From Deuterostichococcus epilithicus (Eukaryota > Chlorophyta > Trebouxiophyceae > Prasiolales > Stichococcaceae), in contig JAVTLE010000005.1 of assembly GCA_033439295.1 (NCBI GenBank), positions 1,662,501 through 1,726,500 of the forward strand: a stretch of DNA of 64,000 bases, in the 5' to 3' direction. The position numbers and the translations under genes were made by a program. Shown piece after piece: positions 1-12,241 of the stretch (the stretch's first letter is position 1; every line of letters begins with the position of its first letter). Below the pieces are notes generated by a model that did no database searches, had not been told where the DNA came from, and saw only the letters and a program-made list of their open reading frames with translations.

Positions 1-1
1 G

Positions 2-1955
2 GAGGCGGGGAAGTACTGCGTTGTGAATGTGGCGGCAAAGGGCGACAACAAGTCAGTGCCGGCGCGCGACGCGTGGAAGCTCAGCGAGGAGGCCACCTAT
101 GTGCACTACTGCGACAACGAGACCATTCAGGTGGGGTCCTGCTGGTGTCATCTGACCCGAGCGTCCCGGCGGCACGCAGCAGAGGCGGTGTAGGTCTGGC
201 GATCGGCAACAGCGATCGCGGCCGCCAGCCGCTGGCGTGCGCAGACATGAAAGTCATGTTGACTGCGATGTGCATGGCCTCAAGGCCGGGCTCCGCGGCT
301 GCCTCTGGGTTGCCCGCAGTGGTGCATTGGCCAAGACGTTTGCATTGACCTCCAGGCCTGCATATCCTCAAGGGCCATCCTCGATGCACCCGGCCGCTCC
401 CTTCACACACCCGCCTGCCGCCACACGAACACCCAGCCCCTGGCCCCCGGTGTAGTCCGCACAGAGCGGTTTCACACAGGGCGTGCAGGTCAAACGCCCA
501 CCGGATGTCGGCAACACGTGCTGGTTGCAGACATGTTCTTGGAAACCTCCAACCGTCCAACTCCTTGTTCAACCACACAACCAGGGCGTGGAGTTCAAGG
601 GCGTCCCCGACGTGGGCGGCAAGGTGCTGGTGGCGGACATGTCCTCCAACTTCTGCTCCAAGCCGGTGGACGTGGCCAAGTTCGGCCTCATCTACGCCGG
701 CGCCCAGAAGAACATCGGCCCGGCCGGCGTCACTGTCGTCATCGTGCGCAAGGACCTCATCAGCAGCGCCAGGTGCGCTGCTCGTCCGCATGGCCTTGCA
801 TCCTGCGCGGCCCCGCCACTACCCAACTTGCTTGCCGCCATGGGACGATTCGCCGGTCGAAAGTGCAGGGCGCCTTGAAGGGGCTGGCTGCTGTGTCCAA
901 CTGCAGGGGTTGACGAGTGCACAGCAAGCCAACCGCTGGCTCTTGGCGGGACGTCAACCTGCGCGCAGGTGATTTGCACCCATGATGCAGTCTCCTGAGA
1001 CCCTTTCGACTCCGCTGGTGCCGCAGACAGGACACTCCAGCGATGCTGCACTACGAGACGCTGCTGGGGTCGCTGTACAACACGCCGCCCTGCTGGTCCA
1101 TCTACGTCTGCGGCCTCGTCTTTGAGCACCTGCTTGCCCAGGTCTGCTTCCGCTGTCACCCGATGTTTCGGTGGGGAAACTGCATGTCCAGCCGCCATGG
1201 CCGCACCGCGTCCGTCTGCCGTCACGCTCCCATTTTTACGAAAGGGACGCATCCTGGCAGCTCGCATCCTGCCCTGCCGCCGTGTGTGCCAGCACAATGC
1301 GCCATGTACCTGTCAGGCATGTCGCTGCAATGCAGTCCACGTGTACGTGCAAAACCCTTGAGTGACAAGGGTTTACCTCATGTGCAGGGCGGCATTGAGG
1401 CGGTCTACGAGAACAACAAGAAGAAGGCAGCAACGGTGTATGACGCCATCGCCGGCTCGGGCGGCTTCTACGCCAACCCGGTGGCAGAGGACGTGCGGTC
1501 ACTCATGAATGTGCCGTTCACCATCCCCTCCAACGCCGACCTGGAGAAGGAGTTCATCTCCGCTGCCACCGCCCAGGGCCTGGTGCGCCCCTTTAGTCCG
1601 GCTTGCACGCTTTGCGCAAGTTTCTGACATGAGCAAACAAACCAAGCGGTGATCGACTCGAACCCTGAACCTGGCGGCAGGCGCCTAGGTGTTCAGCTTC
1701 GCAGTGTCAGGGCATTGCTGCTGCATACCGAAGATGGAGGTGCATAATCATACGCCATCCTCATGAGCATATGCGTCTTTCCTCCGTTCTGGGTTCCAGA
1801 CTCCTTGACTCGCGACCGATTGGCGGATGCAGGTGCAGCTGAAGGGGCACCGTTCGGTGGGCGGCATGCGCGCCTCCATCTACAACTCCATGCCGCAGGA
1901 GGGCGTCCAGGCGCTTGCCGACTTCATGCGTGACTTCCAGCAGAAGCACTCCTAG
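2..1955 (+). CDS. PSAT: Phosphoserine aminotransferase, C-terminal two thirds (5' end outside window)
   Basis: This enzyme transfers the amino group of glutamate to 3-phosphohydroxypyruvate, using PLP, in the phosphorylated serine pathway; in plants and algae it is plastidial. I read five exons in frame: 2-130, 585-772, 1027-1141, 1388-1582 and 1833-1955. They give 249 residues, against about 360 for the whole family member, so the N-terminus and any transit peptide lie left of the window. Recognisable blocks are [17 protein letters not shown], the PLP-lysine segment [12 protein letters not shown], the [13 protein letters not shown] block and the C-terminal [14 protein letters not shown], which is diagnostic for SerC/PSAT. 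All introns here are GT-AG. The gene runs tail to tail with BUD32, with 255 bp between stop codons. Identity is close to certain; only the exon limits are hand-drawn. Confidence 0.95.
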
Positions 1956-2187
1956 GCTGCTAGGTACCTAGTCCTCTGTGGGGATGTCGTGCGGAGGTGC
2001 TGAAGTGATGGCGCTTGGAAGACCTGTCCTTCACTCAGGAAATTGCAGCTGTGCTTCGTGCATGTGCTACCTATGGGCCGTCAATGTGCTGGCACGGTGC
2101 CAGGGCGCTTGGTCAGAAACAATTCCATTCAGGGTAGGTGTAGGATAGATACTTTAGGGAAAGGGGCCGTTCTTTGAAAAATATTGA

Positions 2188-2192
2188 TTACA
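2188..2192 (-). terminator. Possible TGTAA polyadenylation signal of BUD32
   Basis: TGTAA on the minus strand, 19 nt past the BUD32 stop. TGTAA is the usual poly(A) signal in chlorophyte algae. Five bases can occur by chance, and this one sits unusually near the stop. Confidence 0.35.
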
Positions 2193-2210
2193 GCAGCCTT
2201 GTAAGACGCA

Positions 2211-3967
2211 TCAACCGATCATGGCCCGCTTGCGGCCCCGCATCCGTACTGCAGAGCAAGAAACATATATCACTGATGAGACGAGCTCAGCCAGCTCATG
2301 CAACCTCTGTGCACAAGCGAGAGGTGGCTTGCGCACAGACCAGCTCACCTTCTGCGAACTTGTTGAGCGTGGGGTTCCATAACCTCGACTTCTTCTTGTA
2401 TGCCGCCAGCACCACCTCGAACTGTATGCACAGGAGACCGCCGTCAACCTGTGCCGGACAAGCATGATCCCCAGACCAGGACGAAGCAAGGACCTGCGGC
2501 ATCGCACGAGATGCATGCGATCAGCCCTCGAACCCCAGCGCACCAGGCGGTCGCCGTCGGCGGAGTGGGCACTTTTGAAGGCGCGCTCCAGCACGTACAG
2601 GTCCACGCCCTTGTCCTCCGGTATGTGCGACGTCGCGCTGAGGCCGAAATCCAGTAGCACCTGGCCGGCAGGCGGGAGAATTTTCAGTTGCAGCCAAGCT
2701 GCAGGGTTGCCCCGCTGGGCACTTTGTGGCAGGCACCTGCCATGTGCCTTGCCAGGGGTGTGTGCCAGACGCAGCGCCGCGCCCTTGCAACCACGGGCGC
2801 TGCGCCGCGGAGCAGGGGGCGCAGCCCAGGGAACTCCGAGCTCCGCTCTCTGCATGCTGCGGGACTTCTGGCTGACCGGCAGCTGGGCGCCTCACCAGCG
2901 CCTGGTCGGCGCCGCGGACCAAGAGGTTGGAGGTCGTCAGGTCGCCGTGCACCAGGCCACCATCATGGATCTTTGCGATGGCCTCCCCGATGGCGACCAG
3001 CACCCGGTCCAGGTCTGCACATCAACACAGGCCCGCAGCTCGTCGGCGCACCGTGGGCCTTGCGCGTGCGCTTGCCAGGCGCACCAGGAGCAGCTGCCGC
3101 CCCCTCCCCGCTGCGGCGCTGTGACAGCCTGGTAGTGGCTGCATCCTTCAGCAAGTGTGTGCTGCAGTTATCGGCATCTTGGGCGTGGCAACCAGACAGG
3201 CGCCCGCCGCTGGCGGGAGAGCTGCAAAGCAAGAGGATGAGGCTCAGACGGCCCGAACAGCAGGCAAGGACCGCACCATCGCCAGCGAGGGCGCCGCTGT
3301 GCAGCAGCGCCTTGACGGTGGAGCCCGCCACGTGCTCCATGCTGATGGTGGCTGCCTGAAGGTCGACCGCATACGGCACCGGCGTCAGCGCTCCCAGCTT
3401 ACGCGCCCTCACCATGCCCCGCACCTCCTGCAGTGCAGCAGTTTCGCTGTGGGCACCGACACATCGGCTGGCGGCCTGCAGGCTCATGCAACGTGTTTCC
3501 TCCCAATGCCAACTCGCGGTGGTGTCACCAGGCTGCGGCGCAGCAGCCAGCAGGGCGCCATCGCACGCCTGCGACATCTGACTGCAGCGACGGCAGCGGC
3601 AGCGGCAGCAGCAGCGGCAGCGGCAGCGGTAGCGGCAGCGGCAGCGGCAGGTCAAGCAAGTGCTACAGCAGCACGCTGCACCTGCTTGAGGCGGGCGTTG
3701 GTAAGCTTGCGGTCGAGGGTGGGGTGGCGGTACTTCTTGCTGAAGCGCTCCTTCACAATGACCGGCCGCGCGCTCAGCACGTCTTCCCAGACACGCTGCG
3801 ACAGCGCAACAACCCAAAAACATTCGTCACTGCCAATGGACCAAGCAACTCGACCAACTCAATAGCAGCACCCTGCGCACCGACTCTGCGCCCTGCGCAT
3901 GCAGCCGTCGCGGCTCTGTGTCAATGGTCGCCTTTTCATTCGCCAGCGTCGCCGCTTCAGGAGCCAT
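2211..3967 (-). CDS. BUD32: BUD32/PRPK-type kinase-ATPase of the KEOPS complex
   Basis: BUD32 (TP53RK in animals) is the small atypical kinase/ATPase of KEOPS, which makes the t6A37 modification on ANN-decoding tRNAs with Kae1. Seven exons join without a frame break: 3881-3967, 3682-3795, 3427-3277, 3014-2896, 2660-2544, 2421-2349 and 2248-2211, giving 232 residues, normal for this short family. Residues 24-29 carry the QGAES glycine-loop equivalent. The lysine region is [14 protein letters not shown], the catalytic loop is VHGDLTTSN, and the metal motif is DFGL. The protein ends with the family tail [12 protein letters not shown]. The start at 3967 is the only ATG that gives a family-like N-terminus. 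Intron 2 contains a hexanucleotide repeat (3593-3651). The promoter is shared with SWP73. Confidence 0.94.
3593..3651. repeat. GGCAGC-type microsatellite in BUD32 intron 2
   Basis: About ten imperfect GGCAGC/AGC units in a row, lying wholly within the intron between BUD32 exons 2 and 3. It produces Gly/Ser and Ala runs in the other reading frames, which are not genes. Confidence 0.85.
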
Positions 3968-4364
3968 CGCTAGGACTCGTGCTGCAGGGTCTTGTGGCAA
4001 TCCGCCACGCTATGCCCGCCAGGTATCGTGCCTGACCCGTGTGGTTTGGAGGGGTTTCAGGGTGCCGATGATCAGCGATCGATGCAGCCGAGGCTTGCAG
4101 CTGAGGAAAATTGAGGCCTGTGTGGTGCAGACAGTGCTAGGACACTTTAATGCGCCTCGGTATAATGCGCGCATGCTGTCTCAGCAGCTGCCGATCAAAA
4201 TTGCACTGATCAGCAAAGTCTGTCACAATTCTCTCCGAAAAATTCTCTCTTGACCCGTTTGCCAGATCTCTCTAGTGTAGCTAGTGTCTCGCTGGGCCTC
4301 GCGACCGCATCGCAGAAGTTTACCTGCCAAAGTTGTTCGGGCAGGGACTGGGATCCTGCACCCC
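3968..4364. promoter_or_regulatory. Divergent promoter region, BUD32 / SWP73
   Basis: 397 bp between two head-to-head start codons, so it must hold the promoters and 5' UTRs of both genes. A TATAAT-like stretch occurs near 4159. I see no other recognisable element and no ORF that looks coding. Confidence 0.6.
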
Positions 4365-5139
4365 ATGTCAGGCTTTCCGGGCGGTTCGCAGCCTGCAGCC
4401 AGCGGCACGCCGCAGCCTGCACAGCAGATGCACCCCACCGGCTCCACGTCTGCGCCACCGCCGCAGCTGCAGCATTTGTTTGGTGCCGGCGGGTTGGCGG
4501 GCGCGCTGACGCCGGATCAGCACAGGCAGCTGCAGCAACAGGCAAGCGGACTCGGAGAAGTTTGCATGTCCTGATCATCTCCACCACACTCGCATCGTCT
4601 GCGCGCGTACGCTTGCGCAGCAGTTGCGAGTGCTCTCCAACCAGCGCAGAACAGCGGGTGGTCAAATAGGGACGCTCTGTCGCGTGCAGGCAGCGGCACA
4701 TGCGCAGAGGATACAGGCAGGCCTTTCGCAGCCTGACGCGATGCGCCTGCCTTCCAGCGCGGGCGGTGCAGCACCCATGCCAGCTTACGCAGGCACACCG
4801 CAGGCCGCCGCGGCACCACAGCCACGGCCGCAGTGGACTCCTCAGCAGCCCGCCGGCATCCCCCGCCCGGTGCGGATGGGTTCGTGCCACTGTCCACTGT
4901 CGAGGACCTCACTGCCGAGACTGCATGTCGACGAACCAGCTCGCACGCCCAATTGCCGTGTGCTGCGCACCCACCCCTTCGGTGCTGCAGTGTGCCACTG
5001 AACCGGGTTGCCTCGCGCAGACGTTCACGCCTGGAACAGCGATGCCGGCGCAGACAGGCATGCGGCCACCTGCGCCGCCACAGCAGCAGCAGCAGCAGTT
5101 CCGGGCACCAATGCCGCAGCAGCCGCGGCCAGCGAACGT

Positions 5140-5180
<41 letters not shown>

Positions 5181-7810
5181 TGCAGAGGCAGGTGGTGCGG
5201 GCTGCGGAAGCAGTCCCCGCGCAGCGCCGCATGATTAAGAAGCGCAAGGCCCCCGACCAGCAGCTGGCAGACAAGGTGTGGGCGACATGGGCTGTGCATG
5301 CCCAGGGACCGCACACACGGGATGGCCCGGGTCCCCCTGAAGTGTGCCTCGAAACGCTGCTCCTGTCAAGTACACACAAAATGATGAGCCAGCTTTGCGG
5401 GGCAGGTGGCCGCCTTTGTGCCGCAGTCGGCCATGTTCCAGCAGCTGGCAGGGCTGGAGCGAGAGGTGGACGCGCTGTTGGCGCGCAAGCGGTCAGAAGC
5501 GGCGGCAGCGCTGCAGCACGTGGTCACCGTGCCCAAAAAGCTGCGAGTGTACCTGTTTGCATCACACAGCAACCAGCCGCCGCCGCCGCCAGGCGCCGCC
5601 GCCGCCGGCAAGGCGGCTGCGCCGGCCGCCGCGCAGTTGGCACCAGGTGACTCTCGGTGCTGTCGTGCTATGCTGAGGGCACGCACGCAGACGAGGAGGA
5701 CCAGCTTTGCATCACGCTGCGCCTCGTCTCAAGTATGCAAGATCTCATGTTTCATGTTTGACTGCCTCTCCTAGGCGGCAAGAAGTCGGCCAAGGGTCCG
5801 GACGGCGGCCCCCCGGCGTGGGCGTTCCACGTGCACGGGCGGTTGCTGGAGCCGGGCGGCGAGGCGCCGCCCAAGGGGCTGCCGCCGGTGCCGGAGCCAT
5901 TCAGTCACTACCTGCGGGCGGTCACCATCCGGCTGGGGCCAAAGGGCGGCCCACCGCAGGAGGCGCTGGCATGGCGGGCGGCGCAGCATGCGGAGCCGCC
6001 CCGCGAGGCCTTCGAAGTCAGGTTGGCGAGCTCGATGGTGTCCAGCTGCCTCTTCACGGGCGAATCGGCTCTGGCGGCGGCAGCGGCGGCAGCCATGTCG
6101 CATTTATCCGTCAACTGGCTTGCTTTGGTTTCCGCACCGTGTGGACACGGCTGGCCCTGTCGTCTGTGGTCCGAACTATGAAGAGGTGCACCGCTCGGAT
6201 GCTGAGGCGGTGCCCTGTGGTTGGCTGGCAGGCGACTGGGCAGCGAGGCGATGGAGGCGCGGGTGACGCTGGAGGTCGACTGGCGGCCGCTGCGCTTTCG
6301 GCTGGCGCCGCCGCTGAGCAGCCTCATCGGCGTGCAGTCCGACACGCGGTCCCGTGTCCTGCAGGCGTGTGCCTCATGTCGCTTCTTACAGCTGGACCAC
6401 TGCATGCAGGTGCAGGGATTTTCCACTAGGAAGCAACGTCCGGACTGTTCGTCGCCTGCGCCCCACCGCCGCCGCACCTGCTCATGGCACCCCGGTGCAG
6501 CGCTGCAGGCATCAAAGACTTGTACCCGAGGCGTGCGTCCTCCATTCCGTGTGATGCGATGCGTGCAGGCGGTATGCGCCTACATACTGCGGCACAAGCT
6601 GCAGGAGGGCGGGGCGCCTGGGTTGGTGCGCTGCGATGCGCGCTTGCGGGCGGTGCTCGGCGAGGCAGTCGTCCCCATGTCCAGCGTCGCGGAGCGGCTG
6701 GCGCCGCACCTCTCGCCCCCGCCGCCCATCGAGCTGTCCTACACCATCAGGTGGGTGGTCGGCGCACATGAGGACATCGCATGCCGGTGGAGCCGGGGTG
6801 GACACCCTCGCCGGCAGAGCAGGCCACGGCCGCCAGGCATCTTGCACCTGAGAGTAAGCCACGATTAGTGGTTCACTCTCAGGCATGAACAGCCGCAGTG
6901 CCGGAGCGTCGTGCTCCCAGAGGCTATCTCTGGGCTGCCGTGGAGCAGTGCTGAATGGTGTGCCTTCTCGAAACAGGATGGACGGGCCCAGCCCCAGCGT
7001 GCCAGACTGCTACGACATCGACATTGAGGTGCCCCTGGTGCCGCCCGCCGTCGCGGGGCCGCTGCTGGAGAAACTCAACCGGGACCGTGAGGTGGAGCCG
7101 GTGCGCATTTAGCTGAAACTGCTCATGGTCTGCACTTGGCTCGGGCTTCGGAGGTCCACAGGATGTTGCTGATGGAAGCATGGAAGGTGCACGAGGTTTA
7201 CACCCAGCCCTTTTCACATGCGCTTGCTCGGTGCGCCGCCACTCGGCCGTGACATCTGCATGCCACACGCAGGGCGCGTCAAGCGTGCCGAGAGAGTGTG
7301 CACCGCGCTGCCTGCCCTGGACAAGCTTGTCCTCATGGTGCCTGTTTTCCCACACCTTTGCAGCACAACGCCCGCATCAATGGCCTGATCAAGCAGATCA
7401 ACGAGCACGCACGGCGGCGCGCCTTCCTGCTTGGTTTCAGCCAGTCGCCCGCCGATTTCATCAATGGCCTGATCGCCTCCCAGGTGCCTGCGATCGCCTC
7501 CCTCGATGGGCAGTGCACAGTGCAGCTTGCGCTGCTGCGTGTGTGCCGCTTCAGATTGCCAGGTCTTGGCCGCGTGATCGAGCACGTGCGCGTCTCATGT
7601 CCTGCAATGGCGAATCATCCTGGGGCGCTGTGACGATGGAAGGCGGCACACTCAGCCTCACACCAGCAGTGCTCCCTGCAGGCTCGGGATCTGCGAACGG
7701 TCAACAATGAGCACGGCATGCAGCCCAGTCTGTACGCGCCCACCAGGACGGAGCTGTTCCATGGCAAGTGGGTGGAGGATGCTGTGCTGCGGTACACGCG
7801 AACGGTGTGA
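4365..7810 (+). CDS. SWP73: SWI/SNF chromatin-remodelling subunit SWP73/BAF60 (SWIB domain)
   Basis: This is a core accessory subunit of SWI/SNF remodelling complexes, a homologue of SMARCD and plant CHC1/SWP73. The N-terminal part (4365-5270) is a low-complexity Gln/Ala/Pro region with a 13-glutamine run. It is followed by the conserved basic stretch RRMIKKRKAPDQQLADK and the VPKKLRVYLF block. The SWIB domain is encoded by the exon 6569-6750 (AVCAYILRHKLQEG to PPIELSYTIR). Exons 6977-7091, 7364-7483 and 7682-7810 supply CYDIDIEVP, the helix INGLIKQINEHARRRAFLLGF and the ARDLRTVNNEHG tail, matching SMARCD order exactly. The introns starting at 4542 and 6365 have GC rather than GT donors. The protein acts in the nucleus. 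Middle exons between 4621 and 6300 are less exactly placed. Confidence 0.92.
5139..5180 (+). repeat. CAG trinucleotide tract coding polyglutamine
   Basis: An uninterrupted CAG run encoding 13 glutamines in the SWP73 N-terminus, with a shorter CAG run about 50 bp upstream. Pure codon repetition suggests a slippage-prone, length-variable microsatellite. Confidence 0.9.
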
Positions 7811-8328
7811 ATGGGTTGCGGAGTACTCGGTCCCCTTCTGTGTGGCATCAACCTTTCCAGGATGGCGGATGCCGCGCTTTATGGAACGAGCACGGTGAGG
7901 CAGAGAATATTCTGCAGATGACGTAGCCATGTGGTGTTCAGCAGCCGAGCTCGTACAGACATCCTTTTCTTCCAAGCGCCTCCCAGCCAGAGAGCTCTAC
8001 AAATAATGTTTCAGCATATGCGCTGGTGTCGTGCAAAAGGCCAGTGCTGCTAGTTTCAGGTCTCGTTCTGCAACATCCGATTTCACCATCTCTGAATCTA
8101 TGAAACTGGCAGATACTGCAGTGCAGGGGATGTACTCCCCACTGAAAGCGTGCACCGCGCGCAGTCACGGCGCGGTGCAAAGCGTCGAATGGACGATGAG
8201 GATACCTAGGTGCTGGTCGGGGTGTTTTCTAGAGGTTATTGGGACCTATGGACTCAGGGCAATGAACAGATGTGCAAGTGAAGAGCAGGCTACGCCGCCG
8301 CCCCCTCACACCTCCGCACCCCCCCTTC
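7811..8328. other. Convergent intergenic region, SWP73 / UAM
   Basis: 518 bp between two facing stop codons, expected to hold both 3' UTRs. I see no supported gene, no TGTAA in the expected place for either gene, and no repeat. Confidence 0.5.
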
Positions 8329-11300
8329 CTACTTCTTGATGTCGGGGATGCCGTCGGGGTTGAGCTTGCGCCAGCAGGCGATCCAGTCCTCCATGCCGGT
8401 GGCGAGCTTGGTGAAGTAGGGGTCCACGTGGGCGAGGCCCTCCCGCACCTTCTCCGCCAGCTCCAGGTACAGTTCCTCTGGGTCCTGCGTGCATTTTCAG
8501 CGTCTTCAGTGTTTGGGTTGATGGAACATGCACACAATCATTGAAACTGCCACTGGTATACAATCCCATGATAAGGGCTCTGAAGGTATGTGTCCTCCGC
8601 TTCTGCAAAGGTTGCATCCTGTCTGGCCCTGGCAGTGCACCCATCCCGATGCGTCCCGCCAGCCCGTGATCAGAGGACGCTGCAGCACGATGCATTGGCA
8701 GGCGCCAACCCAGCCGGATGTCCAGCAGCAAGGGGGCGGTTGCCAGCGAGGGCTCACCGTCTTGCCCTCGGTGAGTTTGACCTTCTCGAAGAAGGGGATG
8801 ATCTCCTCCTGCCAGTAGATGCCAAGGTACCTGGCGGCCCAAGAAACATCGCACGCTCGAGCCGGCGCAGCGATCGGCACCCTGCTTCACTGTCATTCCC
8901 GCAGGCGGCAGGCGCACAGTGGCAGGGACTGCCGCTGGCATGCGCGCAGTCAGTGAGGAGGTGGCAGCACGCACTCGCGCTTCAGATTGGCGAAAGGGTT
9001 GGAGGCCTTCGAGTGCCAGATGTACGGCTTGCCGGTCTTCACGCCCAGGCCCAGGTGGTCCAGCATCACCTGCGCATTTGGGTGATGGCATGGGCAGCAA
9101 TCGATGCAAGAAGCATCGAGTCCTCAGCTCTGCACATGCCCAACTGTGTGACACCGAGTGGGAGTGAGGCAGGACACAGCCAAACATACACGCGGCCAGA
9201 TTGCGCGGCGGGCTGCTCGCTGACCATTGGCAGTATGCAGCCGCGAAGGAAGCAGGACGCAGACCCCAAGCAGGCAGGGAAGGGGCAGGCACCTTGCAGC
9301 ACCAGCCGGCCCACATGTCGTCGTAGCGGCCCCAGGGCTGCCCCTGGCCCATGAGCCCGAAGTACATCGCCGGGCCAATGAGCTTGCGGTCAAACGCCAG
9401 GTTCATGCCGCACATGGGGAACAGCGTGCCCTGCGCACGCCAAAATTTGCAATAGGAAGACCGTCAACGTGCACAGCTGGAACTTGCCGTGATTCGAGTG
9501 GCTCATGGGCATGACATAGCTAATCTCCTGGAAACTTGTAACCTTCATGGTGGGTACAAGCCAACGGTGCCAGGCTGACGCCGACTGGCGGATCGCTGAC
9601 TGAGTATTGACTCCTGATCAACTGGCGAGTTGCTAGGCTGGCTGGCACCCTGTCTAAGACTGTGACAACAAGATGCAGGTTGTCAGCGACTGCCCGCCCC
9701 CCCGACTCTTAACCAGCACTGATGGCAGCGATAATGGCTGTGCCTGATATATGATATTAGCATACAGAGTTCCCTGGCCCTGCCCGAGACCATGCATGCA
9801 GAACCACCTTGGGGATGGTCATGACCATGTCGATGTACTTGGTGTTGCGCTCTGAGGGCTTCACCATCTGCGTTGGCGCGTCATAGTCCGGGATGTTCAG
9901 CCACAGCCCTGCGCCCGCAGAAGATCAACCAACTCAGACGGTTGGCTCCCATGAGGATCAGCAATCAGCTGTATATTATTACAACAGCTGGTAAGGGAGG
10001 GTGTGAGCAGATGGGCATCGTTCACCGTGCTCGGTGAGGGTCATGCACAACAGCAGTTGATAAAAGTGCCGCCAATGTTGCCTGGGGAGGAGGGAGACAG
10101 GACACACACCGTGCGAGACCGCGGTCGGGACGCCTTCACGAAGGCTGAAAGGGTAGCCGCGCACGAAGTCTGTGCCCTGCCATCACCAGATGCTGCTTTT
10201 CAAGCAGAGTTTGAGAGTCGCATCGTGACGCGTGCCCGCCCAGAAGTTCGTTTGTGCAGCCCAGTGTGCTCTCTCAGGTTCACACTCGGTACCCTGCTTA
10301 CAACCTCAGCTCCTGGTCAACCAGATGGCCCAGGTCCAGATCGCCCGCAGCGCCCGTTCTGCTGCCGAACTTGATCTTAACGACAATTCTGCCACTGCCG
10401 TGACAGACACACAAGCAGCGCGGCGCCGCACCTCTGCGTACGGGTCGTACAGCGTGTTAAAGAAGAACGGCGTCGATGGCGATGTCAGGTTCTTGATGTG
10501 CTGCGCCAGGGCGTTGACCTGCTCGCCGGTCGGGTCCTTCGCCACGAAGCAGTCGTCGTCGATGGTGTAGACGAACCGCTTCTTGGACACAGCGTAGCCA
10601 AAGCAGCGGCATGCCGAGTCCTTGAAGCTGATGCACCTGCGGCAGGCCGAACACAGGGAATCTCAAGGCGACAACGAGCGCGACACAGGCTGTTGCAGGT
10701 CCTGGCAACAGGACTGACACGTGCTCAGAGGGCGACTGCTGCGGGGTTCGCCAGGCCCTGCAAAACTGCGCGGCAGGACCAGCACCCGTGTCTGAGCCCG
10801 CAGCCGAAGAATGATACGACATCAAAGCTGCAGGCAGCACAACTGCATGCAGCACATTGGCGCACGAGGCCTTGTCGCCCAGGATGCGCTCGATGTCGTT
10901 GCGGTTGTACAGCTCGTAGTCGAACCCCGGCGGCACATCCACCTTCCGCTCAGGGTCGCCATCCTGGTGACAAGCAAGGCACTGGATCTCTCTGGTCTCT
11001 CTCAGACTGGGCGGAGCACGCAGCAGGACCAGGTTGGAGGCTGAGCGTCCAGGTGCAAGCCGCCATGCTGACAGCCATTCGAGGCACCTCCATAAGGTCG
11101 CATGCATGATCAGCATCCACAGGCGCATCCTCTGTAATGCGCGGAGCTCGGCATCACGCCGCACCTGCACCACGATGATGTGGTAGGGCTCGAAAGCCCA
11201 CCGCCACTGCTCCAGGAAGTCCAGACTGCAGCCAGCAAGACAGCCGTCACAATCCACCAAAAAGATGCAAGACAAAGCAGATGAAGTATTCCTCTCATGT

Positions 11301-11834
11301 GTGCCGGCGGTACAGTTCCTGTGCGGCTGTGTCGTGGCAAGCCGGCAAGTCTCGTGGTCAGCCTCTTCCACTCGCATTGTCTGAGCCAGCATCCCGAGCG
11401 GCTTGGCATGCTGAGAGGAGGCAGTGCAAGCACGACACATCGGCACCAGCTCGTGGTGGTGAACCACGAGTCAGAAGAGAGAACGGGCCAATCCCAGAAC
11501 AGCAGCTGGGAACATGATACTGTGCAGTTTGCTTATGCCAAAGGGCTTGCACCGTCGACAGAACGGACAGAGACCGACTGATCACGACTCCCAAGACGCC
11601 AATATGTCGCTGTATTGGCTCCGCACCCACGACTAGCAAGCACCAGCACTTTTGAATGCGTCACAGCTGCGACCTCTCAGAGAGTAGTCCAAAGGCTGGC
11701 TGGCTGCGGATGAAGTAGGCAGCACAAGTGATGTACATCCGGGGAAGAGTGCGACACAACAATGCAGAGGCTGGTACTCACGATCTGATGGTGGGGATGA
11801 CGATGTCAAGCTGGTCAGCGAGAGCAGGCGCCAT
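8329..11834 (-). CDS. UAM: UDP-arabinopyranose mutase (reversibly glycosylated polypeptide)
   Basis: UAM/RGP proteins interconvert UDP-arabinopyranose and UDP-arabinofuranose on the cytosolic face of the Golgi, supplying arabinofuranose for wall glycans. Ten exons are continuous in frame: 11834-11782, 11225-11165, 10963-10866, 10636-10432, 10176-10110, 9908-9808, 9430-9293, 9069-8975, 8830-8758 and 8484-8329, giving 348 residues, close to the plant ~357. Motifs include [10 protein letters not shown] at the N-terminus, [16 protein letters not shown], the metal-binding DDD in [21 protein letters not shown] with the arginine that is reversibly glycosylated in plant family members, and DDMWAGWC. 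All nine introns are GT-AG. The promoter is shared head to head with aspartate carbamoyltransferase. Confidence 0.95.
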
Positions 11835-12241
11835 GGGTGCTTGCTGGCACGTGCGTCGAGGGCGCGGTGCGTACTCAGACCACGATCACAGCTGGTTAAT
11901 GGCGCTCTTCGCCGGATCGGCGGCCGTGGCAGCTCTGGCGTGCGTGCTGAAGCGACAGAAGATGTCGAGTAGGTGCGCGGCGTGATGGGAGTGCGTCGCG
12001 CTAGACAAAGTCACTGAACTGTGACCACCGCGCAGTAGCGCCCCTGCGTGCCCAAGTCCAGGGAAAGTCGCACCTGTTATTCTTCGCGAGTTTCCAGAAG
12101 TACTGCCGGCTTCAAATTCAATTGCCGAGAAAACAGCAACTCGCGTGCATAGACCGCTTGCAAACCGAAGAGAAAATTTATTTTTGGCATTGCGCGCGAC
12201 GATTTGCCGTGGTGCAGCACCCTTTTGCCTGTAAGATTTAG
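11835..12241. promoter_or_regulatory. Divergent promoter region, UAM / aspartate carbamoyltransferase
   Basis: 407 bp between head-to-head start codons. The part nearest the carbamoyltransferase (about 12110-12195) is clearly richer in A and T than the surroundings, as core promoters in GC-rich algal genomes often are. No specific box is certain. Confidence 0.55.

Noticed and set aside
3593-3651. The GGCAGC array as a coding Gly/Ser or Ala repeat
   Set aside because: It falls inside an intron of BUD32 fixed on both sides by conserved protein sequence.
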